Shown here piece by piece: positions 19,214 through 28,360 of a DNA stretch of 64,000 nucleotides. The notes beneath the pieces are model-generated. The model worked only from the letters and a program-made list of their open reading frames with translations, did not search any database and was not told where the DNA came from. This DNA is from Salinisphaera sp963835375 (lineage in GTDB: Bacteria > Pseudomonadota > Gammaproteobacteria > Nevskiales > Salinisphaeraceae): NCBI GenBank assembly GCA_963835375.1, contig CAWIGB010000013.1:186001-250000 (forward strand), written 5' to 3'. Within the stretch, counting starts at the first letter, position 1. Every line of letters begins with the position of its first letter. Made by a program: the position numbers and the translations under genes.

Positions 19214-21150
19214 CAGGCCGCTCCAACCGACAAGGCATCGCCACTGCGCCCCTGAGGGCCCACCCCGGCCTCGCGCTCGAGAAACCGCGACAGCATCAGC
19301 AGCGACCATATGACGGTGCCGTGATCGCGCCGGCCGCTCTGATGGTCGGTCCAGATCTGCCGGAGCATGGCGGGCTCGAAGATGCCGGACTCCGCCAGTG
19401 GGCCGGCATTGAGTGCGGCCGACCCGACATCGCGCAGCGGACCACGAAACCAATCGGCGAGCGGTACGGAAAACCCCTTTTTCTGGCGATACAGGATGTC
19501 GTTCGGCAAGTGACCTTCGAAGCTTTTCTTCAGCAGGTACTTGCCCTGCCCGCGACGCAATTTGTAGTCGCGCGGCAAACCGGCGGCCCAGCCGACGAAT
19601 TCGTGATCGAGCAAGGGTACGCGGACTTCGAGGCTGTGCGCCATGCTGGCCCGATCGACCTTGGTGAGGATATCGCCGGGCAGCCAGGTCTTGTAGTCGA
19701 GATACTGGGCAATCGACACCGGATCGTCGCTACCGGCGTTCGGCGCGAGATCGCTGAACAGATCGCGTACGCGGTAGCCGTCGAGCTTTTGCTTGAATGA
19801 ACGGCTGTACAGACTGTCGCGCAAATCCTCGGCCACCATCGACACGCTATGGCAATACGCTTCCGCCGTATCCATGGCAAGCGCCTGGAACGTGGTCTTG
19901 GCGCGCAGAAAACGCGGCGCCCGATCCATTTTCGGATACAGGCGACCCAGCGTGCCGAACAACGGCTTGCGAACCGCGCGCGGTATTCGGGCGCGCGCCC
20001 GGGATTCATTGGCGTGCAGTCGGTAGCGACGATAGCCGGCGAAGTTCTCGTCGCCACCGTCGCCGGACAAGGCGACCGTCACCTGTTGGCGCGCCAATTC
20101 GCACACGCGATAGGTCGGCAACGCCGAACTGTCGGCGAACGGTTCGTCATAGACGTCGATCAACGTATCGATCAGGCCGAAGTCGTCGCCGGATATGCGG
20201 TGCTCGCGATGGTCGGTGCCGTACTGATCGGCAATGCGCCGGGCGTAGTCGGATTCGTCGAAGGCTTTGTCGTCGAAACCGATGGCACAGGTCTTGACCG
20301 GGTCGGCCGAAGCCCCCGCCATCAACGAGACCACTGCACTCGAGTCCACCCCGCCGGAGAGAAACGCCCCGAGCGGCACATCCGCCACGAGACGCATGCG
20401 AACGGCGTCATCCAGACGGGCGTGAAGCTCTTCCGCCGCGGCGGCTTCGTCCGACGCGGCGCGCGGGCCGAAGTCCACGTCCCAGTAAGCCTCGGCGCGC
20501 GGCTCGCCCTCGCCGGCCGACCAGGATAGCCGGTGACCGGCGCTGAGTTTGTAGGCGCCGGCAAAGATCGATAACGGTTCCGGTACATAGCCGAGAGCCA
20601 GATACCCCTCGATCGCGCGCGGGTCCAACTGGCGCGAGAGATCGGGATGCGCCATCAATGTCTTCAGTTCGGAACCGAAAACCAGGTCACCCGCTGCGGT
20701 CAACGCGTAATACAACGGTTTGATCCCGAGACGATCCCGCACGAGATGAATACGGCCGGCTTCTGCGTCCCAGACGGCAAAGGCGAACATGCCACGCAGC
20801 CGATGCACACACTCCGCGCCCCAATGCTGCCAGGCCCGAAGCAACGTTTCGGTGTCGCAGTGGCCGTCAAAACGGTAGCCCACGGCCTCGAGTTCACGAT
20901 TGATTTCGCGGTAGTTATAGATCTCGCCGTTGTAGATCAGCGTGAATCGTCCGTCCTCCGATACCATCGGCTGCTCGCCGCTGGTGGGGTCGAGAATCGT
21001 CAACCGTCGATGGGCCAACCCGCAGCCGGCGACAACCATCTGATCATGCTGATCCGGGCCACGGTGCGCCTGCACGGTATTCATCGCATCCAGCACAGCG
21101 GCGTCGGGGCGCCGGCCGTCGCCCGTGACGATTCCTGTCAGACCACACAT
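19213..21150 (-). CDS. XrtA-associated glutamine amidotransferase (asparagine synthase family)
   Basis: The 645 residues begin MCGLTGI, giving the class-II amidotransferase nucleophile Cys2 with no pro-peptide. YNGEIYNYRE and DTETLLRAW complete the glutaminase site. The synthetase domain carries the PP-loop SGGVDSS at 265-271 and VALSGDGGDENFAGYRRY. The length and order match the exosortase A system amidotransferase 1 family, thought to amidate a uronic acid or similar group of the polymer rather than make free asparagine. AGGAGGA lies seven bases before the ATG, the strongest ribosome-binding site in the window. It follows the Stp2-type transferase by 15 bases. Confidence 0.9.
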   Translation of the reverse strand: MCGLTGIVTGDGRRPDAAVLDAMNTVQAHRGPDQHDQMVVAGCGLAHRRLTILDPTSGEQPMVSEDGRFTLIYNGEIYNYREINRELEAVGYRFDGHCDTETLLRAWQHWGAECVHRLRGMFAFAVWDAEAGRIHLVRDRLGIKPLYYALTAAGDLVFGSELKTLMAHPDLSRQLDPRAIEGYLALGYVPEPLSIFAGAYKLSAGHRLSWSAGEGEPRAEAYWDVDFGPRAASDEAAAAEELHARLDDAVRMRLVADVPLGAFLSGGVDSSAVVSLMAGASADPVKTCAIGFDDKAFDESDYARRIADQYGTDHREHRISGDDFGLIDTLIDVYDEPFADSSALPTYRVCELARQQVTVALSGDGGDENFAGYRRYRLHANESRARARIPRAVRKPLFGTLGRLYPKMDRAPRFLRAKTTFQALAMDTAEAYCHSVSMVAEDLRDSLYSRSFKQKLDGYRVRDLFSDLAPNAGSDDPVSIAQYLDYKTWLPGDILTKVDRASMAHSLEVRVPLLDHEFVGWAAGLPRDYKLRRGQGKYLLKKSFEGHLPNDILYRQKKGFSVPLADWFRGPLRDVGSAALNAGPLAESGIFEPAMLRQIWTDHQSGRRDHGTVIWSLLMLSRFLEREAGVGPQGRSGDALSVGAA

Positions 21151-21165
21151 GATATGTCCTCCTGA

Positions 21166-22302
21166 TCAACGCGCCAGTAGCGCATCGTAAAGCGAGCAGT
21201 AGCCGGCCACCATCGAAGCCACACTGAATTCAGCCTGTGCCCGACGGCGTGCGGCCTGCCCCATCGCGTGCGCGCGCTCCGGCGCAGTCAGCACGCGCGC
21301 CAGTGCTTCCGCCAATGCCTCGGGCTGGCGCGCGGGCACCAGCAGGCCTGTTTCGCCGTCAGCCACGAGTTCCGGATTACCGCCCACCGCAGTGGCGACC
21401 ACCGGCAGCCCGCTGGCCATGGCCTCCAGCACGGTTAACGCGATGCCCTCGGCAATCGATGAGCAGACATAGACGTCGAAATGCTTGAGCCACGCGTCGG
21501 CGTCGTCGCGCTGGCCGGCTAGCGTCACCTGTGCCTGGAGCCCGAGTTCCCGGATGCGCCCGGCCAGATGCGCGTGTTCGGGACCACCGCCCACCACCAC
21601 CAGATGCACTGGCGGAAGGTCGCTTCGGGCCGCCAAAACGGCCATCGCGCCCAGTAGATGATCGAACCCCTTCACCGGATCGAGGCGCCCCACAGTACCG
21701 ATCACTCGAGTGTCCGCGCTTATCGATGGCAGACCCGGTACGACGCCGGCCTCGCCGGGCGCGAAGCGCTCGGTATCAATGCCATTGCGGATGAGCTCGA
21801 TCTTCGATCGCGGTATGCGGACATCACGCTCCAGCCAACGAGCGAGATCAGCCGATACCGGCACAAAACGACTGATGGCCGGAGCGATCGTACGCCGCAA
21901 CCAGCGATACTTGTGGTTCGAACCGTTCGGGTCGGCGGCGTCTCGTCCATGCTCGGCATGCACGACGTGCCGGCACCCTGCCAACCGGGCGGGCACCGCC
22001 GCATCCAGGGCACCGATGTTGTAGCTGTGCACGATGTCCGGCGCCAGCGCACGCAGTCGGCGATACAGACGCAGATAGGCCGTCGGGTCCTTGCCCGGCT
22101 GCTTGTCGATGGACTCGACCACCACCCCGAGCGCCTCGGCCCGGGCCGCCAGTTCGCCGCGCTCACGCAGACCAATCACCACATGGTCGTATCGATCGCG
22201 CGTGGCTGCGATGACGGCGAGCGCCACGGACTCCATGCCACCAACGCCGAGCCGGTCGATCACGTGGACGACCCGAGGCCTTTGAAGTTGACGTGTCGCC
22301 AA
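21166..22302 (-). CDS. Stp2-type sugar transferase, PEP-CTERM/XrtA system (GT4)
   Basis: The start is placed at TTG 22302, two bases after the xrtA stop and eight after GGAG; a more distal start would be inside xrtA. 378 residues. VVHVIDRLGVGGMESVALAV, KQPGKDPTAYLRLYRRLRAL and HAEHGRDAADPNGSNHKYRW match the family TIGR03088 pattern as I know it (RLDVGGLE, KRPGKD, HGRD). The donor site reads SSIAEGIALTVLEAMASGLP (EX7E). It is a cytoplasmic hexosyltransferase of the exopolysaccharide pathway. Position directly after xrtA is standard. Confidence 0.85.
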   Translation of the reverse strand: MATRQLQRPRVVHVIDRLGVGGMESVALAVIAATRDRYDHVVIGLRERGELAARAEALGVVVESIDKQPGKDPTAYLRLYRRLRALAPDIVHSYNIGALDAAVPARLAGCRHVVHAEHGRDAADPNGSNHKYRWLRRTIAPAISRFVPVSADLARWLERDVRIPRSKIELIRNGIDTERFAPGEAGVVPGLPSISADTRVIGTVGRLDPVKGFDHLLGAMAVLAARSDLPPVHLVVVGGGPEHAHLAGRIRELGLQAQVTLAGQRDDADAWLKHFDVYVCSSIAEGIALTVLEAMASGLPVVATAVGGNPELVADGETGLLVPARQPEALAEALARVLTAPERAHAMGQAARRRAQAEFSVASMVAGYCSLYDALLAR

Positions 22303-22304
22303 TG

Positions 22305-23846
22305 TCAGTGCTCCGGCCGTCGCAGCGCCGCGACCGCGTCGCCAGCGACTCGGGCCAACTCCGCAGGATCCGGACGCCCGGCTTCCGAGACCACGAGGAT
22401 ACCTGCAGGCGTCGCCTGACCGAACAATCGATCGACTGCCTGCCAGGTTTTGAAGTACAGCGGCGACGGCGTCCATCGGGCGCCAATGCGATAGGCGTAG
22501 AGCAGCACTCGCGTCCCTTCACCGTGCGTTGCCTTGAGGGTCAGTGTCGCAAAGCCCGAGCTGCTGGCAGGCGCTTTCACGATCGTCGGGCCGGTGGCGA
22601 CCTGCCATGCCGAGGCATCGTATAGCCCACGCCGGATATCGAGAATATCCGGGCCGTCGCTGCCGGCATCGATGCCGAGATAATCGACTTGTATTGGACG
22701 GGCGATATCACCGTAACGACGGGCCAGATGTACATCCAGACCACGCTCCGGCGGTGTCGCATCACCGTTGTAGCCGTCGTTGAGCGCCGCAAGATCGGCC
22801 AACTGCGCCGGCAACGCCGCCGGGCCGGGCCGATCATCGCTCGCCGCCAGAAGACCGGTCACGGCGTACCAGGTGGCGGGTAGAACAATGAGAGCCAGAG
22901 CGACCGGCACCATCCAGCGCATGCGCGCCGAACCATCCTCGGGCAGCCCTTGATCCGGCTCCGGCCCGCGCGGCGGCGCCTGGTGCCAGGGCCAACCGCA
23001 CACGAACAGCACGACCAGTACGGTGCCGAAGAACTGCCAGCCGAAAATCAGATGATCGGTGCCGGTGGCGTACTGCATGCCGAAGTATTCACCGATCAGA
23101 ATGGTGAAATACACCCGTAGTGCGTTCGCGATGATCGGCACCACCAGCGCACAGCCGACGAAGATCAGGCGGCGTCGCAGGCCGGTATAGAAAAGATGGG
23201 CGTAGAGCACGCCGAACGCTGTCGTGGCGACGAAGAACTTGATGCCGCTACAGGCCTCGGCCACATGCCAGGCCGAGGCCGGCGTATCGATGAAATGCCC
23301 ATCCATCACGACCGGAATACCGGTCAGCTCGAGCGCGAGAACCGACAGATGCGCGGTGACCGTCTGCAGCGGCCCGACCATGAAATTACCGAACGGGATG
23401 GCGAACAGCAGATAGCCGAGGGCAAAGGCAATGACCCCGGCGACACGCGGGCCATAGAACAGATACACCATGACTGGCCAGATCAGCACCGCCGCGATGT
23501 GCAGCGCCAGATTGATGTCGGCCACAGACCCCACGAGCCAGAGCGCGCCCAGCGCGGCCACGCCGAAAAACGCCATGGGTCGCGGCCGTGCCGCGACGCA
23601 CGCGAGCCAGTGTCGCCGACTCCAGATCAGGACGGCGGATATCGGGAAGATCAGAAACGCATACTGAAACGTGCCGGTGTCTTCCCAGGTTTCGCCCAGC
23701 GATAGATAGGTTCGTGCATAGAGCACAACGAACGCGAGCATGCACGCGGCGAATCCCATATGCACCGCGATCTGCAGGGAGCCGGCGCCGTCCCGGCTCG
23801 CCATCGCCCGCTCTATGGTGCTGCGCTGGGTAGGGCCTTCACTCAT
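22305..23846 (-). CDS. xrtA: exosortase A with fused C-terminal EpsI domain
   Basis: The ATG at 23846 overlaps the Stp1 stop (ATGA). 513 residues. The N-terminal half has about eight membrane helices. The catalytic triad of the family is visible: Cys199 in HVAEACSGIKFF, Arg244 in IIANALRVYFTI and His265 in GTDHLIFGWQFF. The enzyme recognises PEP-CTERM sorting signals in the inner membrane, cleaves them and probably transfers the protein to a glycan or lipid carrier. After residue 300 comes a linker, one more membrane helix and a soluble EpsI-like domain ending with VLLYAYRIGARWTP. In some loci EpsI is separate. Its substrates here are the PEP-CTERM proteins at 42-50 kb. Confidence 0.95.
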   Translation of the reverse strand: MSEGPTQRSTIERAMASRDGAGSLQIAVHMGFAACMLAFVVLYARTYLSLGETWEDTGTFQYAFLIFPISAVLIWSRRHWLACVAARPRPMAFFGVAALGALWLVGSVADINLALHIAAVLIWPVMVYLFYGPRVAGVIAFALGYLLFAIPFGNFMVGPLQTVTAHLSVLALELTGIPVVMDGHFIDTPASAWHVAEACSGIKFFVATTAFGVLYAHLFYTGLRRRLIFVGCALVVPIIANALRVYFTILIGEYFGMQYATGTDHLIFGWQFFGTVLVVLFVCGWPWHQAPPRGPEPDQGLPEDGSARMRWMVPVALALIVLPATWYAVTGLLAASDDRPGPAALPAQLADLAALNDGYNGDATPPERGLDVHLARRYGDIARPIQVDYLGIDAGSDGPDILDIRRGLYDASAWQVATGPTIVKAPASSSGFATLTLKATHGEGTRVLLYAYRIGARWTPSPLYFKTWQAVDRLFGQATPAGILVVSEAGRPDPAELARVAGDAVAALRRPEH

Positions 23847-25075
23847 GATCGGGTCTCCGAGACCGACGTGCCACCCGTTCGCGCCGGGACAACCAGTCGA
23901 TCGAGTTCGGCAAAGCGCGCCGACCACGCGTAGTGGGTCAACACATAGTTTCGCGCCGCACGCTCCACGCTGTCATCCGGCGCACTGCTCAGACGTGCGA
24001 TCACCGCCGCCGCGAACGCCTCGGGCGTGTCGGCGACATCGCAGGCACCATCGTGCCCCGCTTCCAGGCCCGCTGCCGCCTGCGGGGTCATCACGACGGC
24101 CAATGACATCGCCAGCGCCTCGAGCACCTTGTTCTGCAGCCCGCGCGCAATGCGCATCGGCGCCACGGCAACGCGTGCATGCGCGAGATAAGGCCGCACA
24201 TCGGGCACCGCGCCGGTCACTTCCACGCCCTCATGCTCGGCGAGCGCCCGAACCTCACGTGTCGGTCGGGTACCGACAATGACGAACCGTGCCTCGGGCA
24301 CCGCAGCGCGCACGCGTGCGAAGACATGCTCGACGAACCAGCTGACGGCATCGACGTTCGCACCATAGTCCATCGCGCCGGTGAACACGATGCGCGCCTC
24401 GCCGCCCTGCCCCGGATCGGGATGGTCGGCGACCGGATCGAAATAGTCCGCATCCACGCCGTTCGCAATGGCATGCAAGCGATCACTGCAGTCCGGCGCC
24501 ATGCGCCGGAAGAAATCCGCCTCGGCCGTCGACACAAACACGCTGGCATCGAACGTGCGCGCCAGCCGGCGCTCGCCCGCGGCCAGTGTCTTCGCCTCGC
24601 GCGCGTAGACCCAGCGCATCGGCGCGCCGGCATGGGCAGCGTATTGCGCCCACTTGTCGGAATCCACGTCGACGAAGTCGATTATTCGGCGAACGCCATC
24701 ATGCCGGCACACGTACGGCGCCATGGTGGACGAGAACACGAGCACGGCGTCGATATCGCGCTCGTGCATGAGCTGATCGATCCAGGCTTGCATCTTCCGG
24801 TCCCGGTAATAGGCAAAGCTCAAGGCCTCGCGGCGCACCCAACCCGAAAGACTCCGCAGCTTGGCCCGGCGCGGATCGATCGGCCGTAGGAATATTTGAT
24901 CGCACCAACGGGTCAGCGTTTCCTGGTACGCCCAGTCATCCGGGTCGTCGACGAACGCCCCCAGATGCACCGTATGCCGGCCCGCGAGCGAACGCAGCCA
25001 ATTGAAGGCGCGAATCTTGTCGCCCTTGTTCGGCGGATAGGGTATCCGGTGACACAGATAAAGCAGTTCAGCCAT
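23843..25075 (-). CDS. Stp1-type sugar transferase, PEP-CTERM/XrtA system (GT4)
   Basis: The 410 residues begin LLYLCHRIPYPPNKGDKIRA, the hallmark N-terminus of the TIGR03087 sugar transferases found next to exosortase A. IIDFVDVDSDKWAQYA and IANGVDADYFDP follow. The donor region has IARGLQNKVLEALAMSLAVV, where the usual EX7E is a KVLEAL form. It is probably the transferase adding an early sugar in the lipid-linked unit. It overlaps xrtA by four bases and follows the FemAB-like gene after 125 bases, the largest internal gap in this stretch. I see no promoter or terminator there. Confidence 0.9.
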   Translation of the reverse strand: MAELLYLCHRIPYPPNKGDKIRAFNWLRSLAGRHTVHLGAFVDDPDDWAYQETLTRWCDQIFLRPIDPRRAKLRSLSGWVRREALSFAYYRDRKMQAWIDQLMHERDIDAVLVFSSTMAPYVCRHDGVRRIIDFVDVDSDKWAQYAAHAGAPMRWVYAREAKTLAAGERRLARTFDASVFVSTAEADFFRRMAPDCSDRLHAIANGVDADYFDPVADHPDPGQGGEARIVFTGAMDYGANVDAVSWFVEHVFARVRAAVPEARFVIVGTRPTREVRALAEHEGVEVTGAVPDVRPYLAHARVAVAPMRIARGLQNKVLEALAMSLAVVMTPQAAAGLEAGHDGACDVADTPEAFAAAVIARLSSAPDDSVERAARNYVLTHYAWSARFAELDRLVVPARTGGTSVSETRS

Positions 25076-25200
25076 GGGGAGAGCGACTTATACTGGGGCG
25101 GCACAAATAGGCGCTGCCTCGGGCGGCGCGGGCACTACGGCCCTGCGGTGCGTGCCGCACCGAGCAACGCCCTCGGATCGGGGGCTCGCGCCGCCTGTCA

Positions 25201-26235
25201 CTAACCCAGATCCTTCGACAGCCAGGGGCCGACCAGGCGCGTGACGGGGAGTGGCAGTTTCTGCCAGGCCTTGATGAACCTGGCGTACTTGGGGTTGTTC
25301 GGGCTGATATCCGGCATCGAGTCCATGCCAGAGAGATAGTATTCGTACGCCAGTGGTTGCGGCTCGAAGCCCCAGTGCCGCTTGAAGTGATACGGCCCGG
25401 TATCGACCTTGCTGCGGCCGAAATCGAACACGCGCGCGCCCCGGGCAACGGCATGCTGCATGAGCGCCCAGTAAAGATAATCGTTGGCCTTGAGATCGCG
25501 CGCGCTCTCGCCGGCGCCGGCATAATAGGGCAGCACCTCGTCGCGAAAATAGAAATTGAGCGCCGCCGCGACCGGCTCGCCTTCATGGATCACGGTCAGT
25601 ACGTCGCAATCTTCGCCGAACACCCGCAGCAGCTCACGCATGTACTTTTGTGAGAACACCGGCGTGCCGAGGCTGCGCAGGTTGTAGGCATACAGCGGGT
25701 AGAAGCGATCGATATCGTCGTCGATGACCCAGGTCAGACCGTTCTTGATGCCCTTGCGGACCACGGCCCGTTGCTTGCGCGGGATGAGCTTGAGGTTGTC
25801 GTCATCGTTGTCCGCAAGCTCGCGGCGAAACGTGTAGTACAGATCCTTGCGCGGCCAGTCGACATGGCGCGGCGCGCGCTCGCGCGACTCGAAATAATCC
25901 ACCCCGAGTGCGTTGGCCCGCTCGCAGGCCTCGGCATAGAGCGCGGCTTCGGCCTCGGCGCTGTCGGCGACCACGCCGCCGTAGACACAGAACGGGGTGG
26001 AGATCAACGCATTGGCGAACAGACGGCTCTTGACGTGCACCAGGGGCAGGATGCCCTCGACTTGCCCGGCGCGCTCGGCGTACAGGAAATAGCAGCGATG
26101 ACCGAAGGCTCGTTCGATGACTTCCTTCCAGCCGGCGCGATGAAAGAAGGTGGCATCCGGACTCGCCGCGACAAAGGCCTCCCAGGCCGCGCTGTCGTGG
26201 CCGAGCGCGTGTATCTGCAGTGAAGCTGTACTCAT
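25201..26235 (-). CDS. FemAB-like XrtA/PEP-CTERM system-associated acyltransferase (GNAT fold)
   Basis: The 344 residues have the two-lobed GNAT-type fold of FemAB proteins. ATFFHRAGWKEVIERAFGHR is the N-terminal signature. LIPRKQRAVVRKGIKNGL is a basic stretch, and RGARVFDFGRSKVDTGPYHF followed by KRHWGFEP is the conserved C-terminal motif. Length and motifs match the TIGR03019 family seen in XrtA loci. FemAB relatives transfer aminoacyl groups; here the acceptor is presumed to be a sugar of the polymer or its precursor. The ATG overlaps the deacetylase stop by four bases. Confidence 0.88.
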   Translation of the reverse strand: MSTASLQIHALGHDSAAWEAFVAASPDATFFHRAGWKEVIERAFGHRCYFLYAERAGQVEGILPLVHVKSRLFANALISTPFCVYGGVVADSAEAEAALYAEACERANALGVDYFESRERAPRHVDWPRKDLYYTFRRELADNDDDNLKLIPRKQRAVVRKGIKNGLTWVIDDDIDRFYPLYAYNLRSLGTPVFSQKYMRELLRVFGEDCDVLTVIHEGEPVAAALNFYFRDEVLPYYAGAGESARDLKANDYLYWALMQHAVARGARVFDFGRSKVDTGPYHFKRHWGFEPQPLAYEYYLSGMDSMPDISPNNPKYARFIKAWQKLPLPVTRLVGPWLSKDLG

Positions 26236-27161
26236 GCGTGGCTCGTCGTTGAAACCGCGGCGTCGGTGCGCGCGTCATCGATCGGAAATACTCGGTCCAT
26301 GCGATCCCAGCGGAAATCCGACAGCAGGCGCCGCAGACGCGGCTCGACCCGGTGGATGTTCAGGTAATGACGAAAACGGCGCCGAACATCCAGGCCGGGG
26401 ACGCGCGGCTGCTCGGGGTCGACTTCCCATGGATGGAAATAGAACACCGTCGGCTGCCCGTCGTGCCGGTTCACGCGCCGCAACGCGGCTCGGGTGGCTC
26501 TGTAAGGATACAGTCGGAAGAAACCGCCACCGGCACAGGGCAGCCGTCGCCTGCCGACTTCGACCGTCGTTACCGGAATTTCGAGCAGACCGTTCGGGCC
26601 GTGCCGGAATGCAAAACGCGGCGCCTCGGGCATGCCATAGGCATCGTGCGTGCCCGGATAGATGCTCGAACTGTAGCCGTATCCGGCCTCGGCCAGTTCG
26701 TCGAGCGCCCATAGATTGGAGGCGCTGATCGAGAAGCTGGGGGCGCGATAGCCTCGGATCGGCTGCCCGCCGGTATCCTCAAGCACGGCTTTCGCTTGAC
26801 GGACGTCGGCACCGAAGGTCTTGCGATCCTGGTTGATCGCACGCACATGGTTCTGGCCGTGGCTGGCCAGTTCGTGACCCGCATCCACGATGCGACGGAT
26901 CAGCCGTGGGTGACGCTCGGCCACCCAGCCCAGGGTGAAGAAGGTGGCGCGAACGCCGGCCAGCTCGAACATCGCCAGGATGCGATCCGTGCTCGCCTCG
27001 ACCCGTGACGGCATGCGAGTCCACTGGGCAAACTCGATATGCTGCTCGAAGGCCGAGACCTGGAAATATTCCTCTACATCGACCGTCATCGCGTTCGCGT
27101 TGACGCCCGCTGGTTTAGGCATCGGCTCAGGATGCCAGTCGATAGCGGTCAAGGCCGTCAC
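26232..27161 (-). CDS. XrtA-system polysaccharide deacetylase (NodB-like)
   Basis: The start is GTG at 27161, overlapping the ATPase stop (GTGA). 309 residues. NAMTVDVEEYFQVSAFE is the family's N-terminal signature and contains the NodB Asp pair. AGHELASHGQNH supplies the H-x(3)-H metal ligands, and RAPSFSISASNLWALDELAE the R-x-P-x-F motif. YFHPWEVDPEQPRVPGL gives the catalytic-site histidine. It removes N-acetyl groups from GlcNAc/GalNAc/ManNAc residues, probably during or after export. No signal peptide is visible, as is usual for the TIGR03006 group. wecB nearby supports an N-acetylated polymer. Confidence 0.92.
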   Translation of the reverse strand: MTALTAIDWHPEPMPKPAGVNANAMTVDVEEYFQVSAFEQHIEFAQWTRMPSRVEASTDRILAMFELAGVRATFFTLGWVAERHPRLIRRIVDAGHELASHGQNHVRAINQDRKTFGADVRQAKAVLEDTGGQPIRGYRAPSFSISASNLWALDELAEAGYGYSSSIYPGTHDAYGMPEAPRFAFRHGPNGLLEIPVTTVEVGRRRLPCAGGGFFRLYPYRATRAALRRVNRHDGQPTVFYFHPWEVDPEQPRVPGLDVRRRFRHYLNIHRVEPRLRRLLSDFRWDRMDRVFPIDDARTDAAVSTTSHA

Positions 27162-28358
27162 TCCCGGTTGAACAGACGCCGGAGTTTATAGGCGGCGGAG
27201 CCCGGCGCCGCCGCGCTGAGCGTGCGTCGCTCATTCTCTGGCCATTCGGTATATGCCGGACGCGCCTCGGGGGTCGTTCCGGGCACGAGATCTTGCAGCG
27301 TGGCTTCGAGTCGCTCGACGCGAAGAATGGCATCGACCAATTCACGATGCGCTGCGCTTGTCTCATGATAACGCATCAGTTCGGCCACCTGATCTTCGCC
27401 GTACGCCGCGCGCAGTGCGCGCTCGACCGCCGCCACCCGCTCCAGAAGCGGATCCAGCTGCGGCGCTGCCGGCGGCTCGTCCGATTCCGCGGCCTCGCCG
27501 GAGCGTGCGCGCTCGCCGGACGACCCATCGTAGATCAGGCCGTCGCCGGCGAATTCAGCCTCGAACTCTTCAATTGCGGTGTCGAGATCCTGGCGGGTCA
27601 GTTCACGTCGTTCTTCGAGGTAGCCGAGCAGCAGCAATCGATCCATGATCTGATTGACGCGCCGCGGAATACCACCGGACCATTCATAGACTCGGTCGTA
27701 TATGCCCGGGCCGAACGAGAGCCGGTCGGCACGCCAGCCGACGGTATTCAAGCGATGTTCGATGTAGCCCGGCACCTCCGCGGCGCCAAGCGGCTCAAGA
27801 TGGTAGGAGGCCACGATGCGTTGGCGAAGGTGAGCCATCGCCGGACGCATGAGTAGATCGCGCAGCTCGCTCTGCCCGACCAGCACGACCTGCACCAGAG
27901 CCTGACCGCGCGCCTGCAGGTTCGACACGATCCGCAGCTCCTCGAGTGCTGCCGTGCTGCAGGTCTGTGCTTCGTCGACGATCAGCAGCGCCCGCCGATT
28001 GCGAGCAGCCGACAGCTTGGCCACAAGATTATCGAGCATCTCGTACTTGGCCAACCCACGCACGGCCACGCCGAAGGCCGCAGCCACGGTGGCCACCACA
28101 TTGTCGGCATCCACGTTCGCCATGGCCACGCGGGCGACCAGCAAGATGACGCGTCTTGATCTGCTCCAGCAGGACCTGAAGCAGCAACGTCTTGCCAGTG
28201 CCCACCGCGCCCGTGACCACCACGAGCCCCTCGCCGCGTTCCAGCCCGTATATGAGGTAGGACAATCCACGCGTGTGGCTGGCCGTCTCGAACAGCCGTC
28301 GCGGGTCCGGCATCAGCTGGAAGGGACGCCCCTGCAGCTTGTAGAAGTCCTCGTACAC
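27158..28358 (-). CDS. XrtA/PEP-CTERM system-associated AAA ATPase (ExeA/GspA-like), frameshifted
   Basis: The start is GTG 28358 (VYEDFYKLQGRPFQLMPDPR), two bases after the stop of the outer-membrane protein gene. The first frame holds the Walker A TGAVGTGKT and runs to LLEQIKTR. Near 28155 a one-base shift is needed to continue RVILLVARVAMANVDADNVV. Walker B is ALLIVDEAQT, with GQSELRDLL and GGIPRRVNQIMDRLLLLGYL after it, as in GspA/ExeA ATPases. The reconstructed length is about 400 residues, with a coiled, charged C-terminal third. The TIGR03015 family accompanies exosortase A; its cellular role is not settled. Confidence 0.88.
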
Positions 28359-28360
28359 CG

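Noticed and set aside
19214..19453. N-terminal extension of the GT4 gene 17969-19213
   Set aside because: The extra residues are antisense-like and overlap the amidotransferase C-terminus; the ATG overlapping that stop is the natural start.
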